From: Seramator thermalis
GTDB lineage: Bacteria; Bacteroidota; Bacteroidia; Bacteroidales; Dysgonomonadaceae
DNA: 64,000 nt
Direction: 5' to 3'
Assembly (NCBI RefSeq): GCF_004138125.1
Contig: NZ_RXHS01000002.1
Coordinates: forward strand, 1-64,000
The notes under the pieces are model-generated. The model ran no database searches. It was given only the letters and a program-made list of their open reading frames with translations, and was not told where the DNA came from. Numbering within the stretch: the stretch's first letter is position 1; every line of letters starts with the position of its first letter. Shown here one piece after another: positions 61,892 to 64,000 of the stretch. Position numbers and translations under genes: made by a program.

Positions 61892-63913
61892 ATGGAACAC
61901 TCAGAGCATAATCATACCGAAAGCACCCACACACATAACCACCATTCCGAACACAGTGGCTCTGGACACGATAAACACGCAGGACATAATATTGCCGATT
62001 TTTGGAAGCGATTTGTAATCTGTTCGATTGTATCCATTCCTGTACTTGCCTTGTCGCACATGATACAGCAGTGGTTAGGATTTGAAGTCACTTTTGAAGG
62101 CGACAAATATGTGTTAGCCCTTCTTTCCACTTTCATATTCTTATATGGCGGTTACCCTTTTCTAAAAGGGCTGTATGACGAAGTAAAAGATAAGGCCATT
62201 GGTATGATGACACTGATTGGCGTTGCAATTACAGTTGCCTGGGCTTACAGTGTTGCTATCACTTTTGGTTTGCAGGGTATGGACTTTTATTGGGAAATGG
62301 TGACTCTGATAGACATCATGCTCATTGGCCATTACTTTGAGATGAAGTCGGTTATGGGTGCTTCTCGCTCATTGGAATTGCTCGTAAAAATGATGCCTTC
62401 CACTGCACACCATATTAAGGACGGGAACATTCACGATATGCCGGTCAGTCAATTGAAAATTGACGATATGGTACTGGTGAAGCCGGGCGAGAAAGTTCCG
62501 GTAGACGGTATAGTAATAGAAGGGGAAAGTTATGTGGACGAGAGTATGCTCACAGGTGAGAGCAAACCTGTAAAGAAAGAAAAAGACAGCAAAGTAATAG
62601 GTGGGGCAGTAAATAGTAATGGGTCTTTAACCATTAGAGTGGTAAGCATTGGAAAAGACAGTTACCTAAACAAAGTAGTGAAACTCGTTGAAGATGCACA
62701 AAAAATAAAATCCAAGACACAAAACTTTGCCGACCGTGCCGCAAAGGTTTTGACTTTCGTTGCCCTGGGCGGTGGTGTCATTACGTTTGTTGTTTGGTTG
62801 CTGTTAGGGTTTCCTTTTGTATTTGCATTGGAAAGGATGGTTACGGTAATGGTTATTTCCTGCCCGCATGCCTTAGGTTTGGCAGTGCCTTTGGTGGTTG
62901 CCATTTCAACATCCATTTCTGCACAAAAAGGTTTGCTCATTCGCAACAGAACTGCTTTTGAAAATGCTCGATTGATAACAACCATTATTTTCGACAAGAC
63001 AGGAACACTTACAAAAGGTTCTCATGAATTGCAGGAAGTGAAGGTATTGGGTAATGGATTTGATAAAAACGAGTTACTCCGTTTGGCATCAGGTGTTGAA
63101 CAACATTCTGAACATTATATCGCTGCGGGTTTTTTGCGAAAAGTAAAGGAATTGAAAATCAAAATTCCAAAAGCAGAAAATTTCAATTACTTGCCTGGAA
63201 AAGGATTAGAAGGAAATGTGGAAGGAAAAGAAATAAAAGTAGTCGGACCAAATTACCTGAAAGAACAAAACATTAGCGTGACCGATACAATCAATGATTT
63301 TACAGGAACAGTTGTTTATATTCTGATTGACAAAGAAGTAGCAGGATATTTTACCTTCTCTGACAAAATTAGGGAAAGCTCTTTTGAAGCCATTCAAATA
63401 TTAAAAGAAGCAAGCATTAAAAATTTGCTTCTTACTGGGGACAATGAAAAAGTAGCCAAGAAAGTGTGTGATGAATTGAAAATGGACGGCTACATAGCCA
63501 ACGTATTACCTCACGATAAATTAGAGAAAGTAAAAGAATTACAAACCAAAGGGGAATATGTTGCCATGACAGGCGATGGAGTGAATGATGCACCTGCACT
63601 GGCACAAGCAGATGTGGGAATTGCTGTTGGTTCAGGAACAGATGTGGCAGCAGAAACAGCAGACATTATACTTGTAAACTCCGACCCAAAAGACATTGCC
63701 AACCTGATATTATTTGGTAAGGCTACGTATAATAAAATGATACAAAACCTCTGGTGGGCTGCGGGTTATAATATACTTGCAATCCCTTTAGCAGCAGGTG
63801 TATTATACAAGTGGGGATTTATGTTAAGTCCTGCAATTGGTGCTGTTTTGATGAGTTTAAGCACTATTGTAGTAGCAATAAATGCACAGCTATTAAAAAG
63901 ACGACTGACATGA
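61892..63913 (+). CDS. copB: CopB-type heavy metal P-type ATPase (P1B, CPH motif)
   Basis: A copper (Cu+/Cu2+) or silver efflux ATPase of 673 residues. The N-terminus is histidine-rich (MEHSEHNHTESTHTHNHHSE), a metal-binding feature of CopB-like pumps in place of a CxxC domain. Hydrophobic helices come before about residue 150. The actuator loop has MLTGESKPV near 219, the membrane metal site is SCPHALGLAVPLV near 322 (CPH, the P1B-3 signature), the phosphorylated Asp is in DKTGTLT near 366, and ATP-binding TGDNEKVAKK and GDGVNDAPALAQAD follow. The length is close to CopB-type pumps. No copper-sensing regulator lies in the window. The symbol follows family usage and the metal is inferred. Confidence 0.88.
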   Translation: MEHSEHNHTESTHTHNHHSEHSGSGHDKHAGHNIADFWKRFVICSIVSIPVLALSHMIQQWLGFEVTFEGDKYVLALLSTFIFLYGGYPFLKGLYDEVKDKAIGMMTLIGVAITVAWAYSVAITFGLQGMDFYWEMVTLIDIMLIGHYFEMKSVMGASRSLELLVKMMPSTAHHIKDGNIHDMPVSQLKIDDMVLVKPGEKVPVDGIVIEGESYVDESMLTGESKPVKKEKDSKVIGGAVNSNGSLTIRVVSIGKDSYLNKVVKLVEDAQKIKSKTQNFADRAAKVLTFVALGGGVITFVVWLLLGFPFVFALERMVTVMVISCPHALGLAVPLVVAISTSISAQKGLLIRNRTAFENARLITTIIFDKTGTLTKGSHELQEVKVLGNGFDKNELLRLASGVEQHSEHYIAAGFLRKVKELKIKIPKAENFNYLPGKGLEGNVEGKEIKVVGPNYLKEQNISVTDTINDFTGTVVYILIDKEVAGYFTFSDKIRESSFEAIQILKEASIKNLLLTGDNEKVAKKVCDELKMDGYIANVLPHDKLEKVKELQTKGEYVAMTGDGVNDAPALAQADVGIAVGSGTDVAAETADIILVNSDPKDIANLILFGKATYNKMIQNLWWAAGYNILAIPLAAGVLYKWGFMLSPAIGAVLMSLSTIVVAINAQLLKRRLT

Positions 63914-64000
63914 GAAAATCAAGTTACATAGACGCAGAAAAGAAGCACGAACCGCTAACAGGCGTTTGGCTCAATGGCGGGTGACGTGGTTAATTGAACA

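Noticed and set aside
1-64000. CRISPR array or Cas genes
   Set aside because: No regularly spaced repeats of 25-40 nt and no Cas-like proteins were seen on either strand.

Overview
The window looks like a chromosomal segment of a Bacteroidota bacterium, most likely order Bacteroidales (a Porphyromonadaceae/Dysgonomonadaceae-like anaerobe). The reasons are a SusC/SusD pair, a Rho with a long low-complexity insertion, DivIC-type and PorT-type proteins, several promoters of the Bacteroidota form TTTG-N19-21-TAnnTTTG, and RteC/DUF1896/IS91-type mobile genes. The genus is a guess.

Region 1 (1-33,000) is ordinary core genome. It holds mgsA, a phosphohexomutase and a C69 dipeptidase; a DivIC-like gene and xerD; a dnaN-exonuclease-DUF5715-truA cluster; rho; a DUF6340 lipoprotein; a small polysaccharide utilisation locus (SusC, SusD and a GH9 endoglucanase fused to a NodB-like domain); two paralogous PorT-like barrels; an M16 peptidase/AlkD-like/hydroxyacid dehydrogenase operon; two tandem identical tRNA-Asn genes; miaA, rpoN, a PAP2-like membrane protein, gcvH, purE and a GH16 lipoprotein.

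Region 2 (about 33,050-44,550) is a defence island and the most interesting block. Seven co-directional genes run XRE regulator, SNF2-type helicase, DUF6088/AbiEi-like antitoxin, AbiEii-like nucleotidyltransferase toxin, DUF4391 protein, type III Mod methyltransferase and type III Res nuclease-helicase. The last five are packed almost without gaps, and three junctions overlap or nearly touch. A promoter with an inverted-repeat operator lies directly before the antitoxin gene. The restriction system therefore appears to be transcribed from a toxin-antitoxin promoter.

Region 3 (44,600-61,500) is a mosaic of integrative-element genes: an RteC-like regulator split at a G9 tract, two related excisionase-like HTH proteins on either side of a primase/helicase, a very AT-rich cargo operon (N6-adenine methyltransferase, PD-(D/E)XK nuclease candidate, RES-domain protein), a 1902-residue methylase-helicase with its DUF1896 partner, and a tyrosine recombinase/IS91-type transposase pair. 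No conjugation (tra), relaxase or coupling protein genes are in the window, so the element is partial, decayed or continues to the right.

Region 4 (61,500-64,000) carries a CopB-type (CPH) metal-exporting P-type ATPase with a good promoter, probably resistance cargo or the next chromosomal segment.
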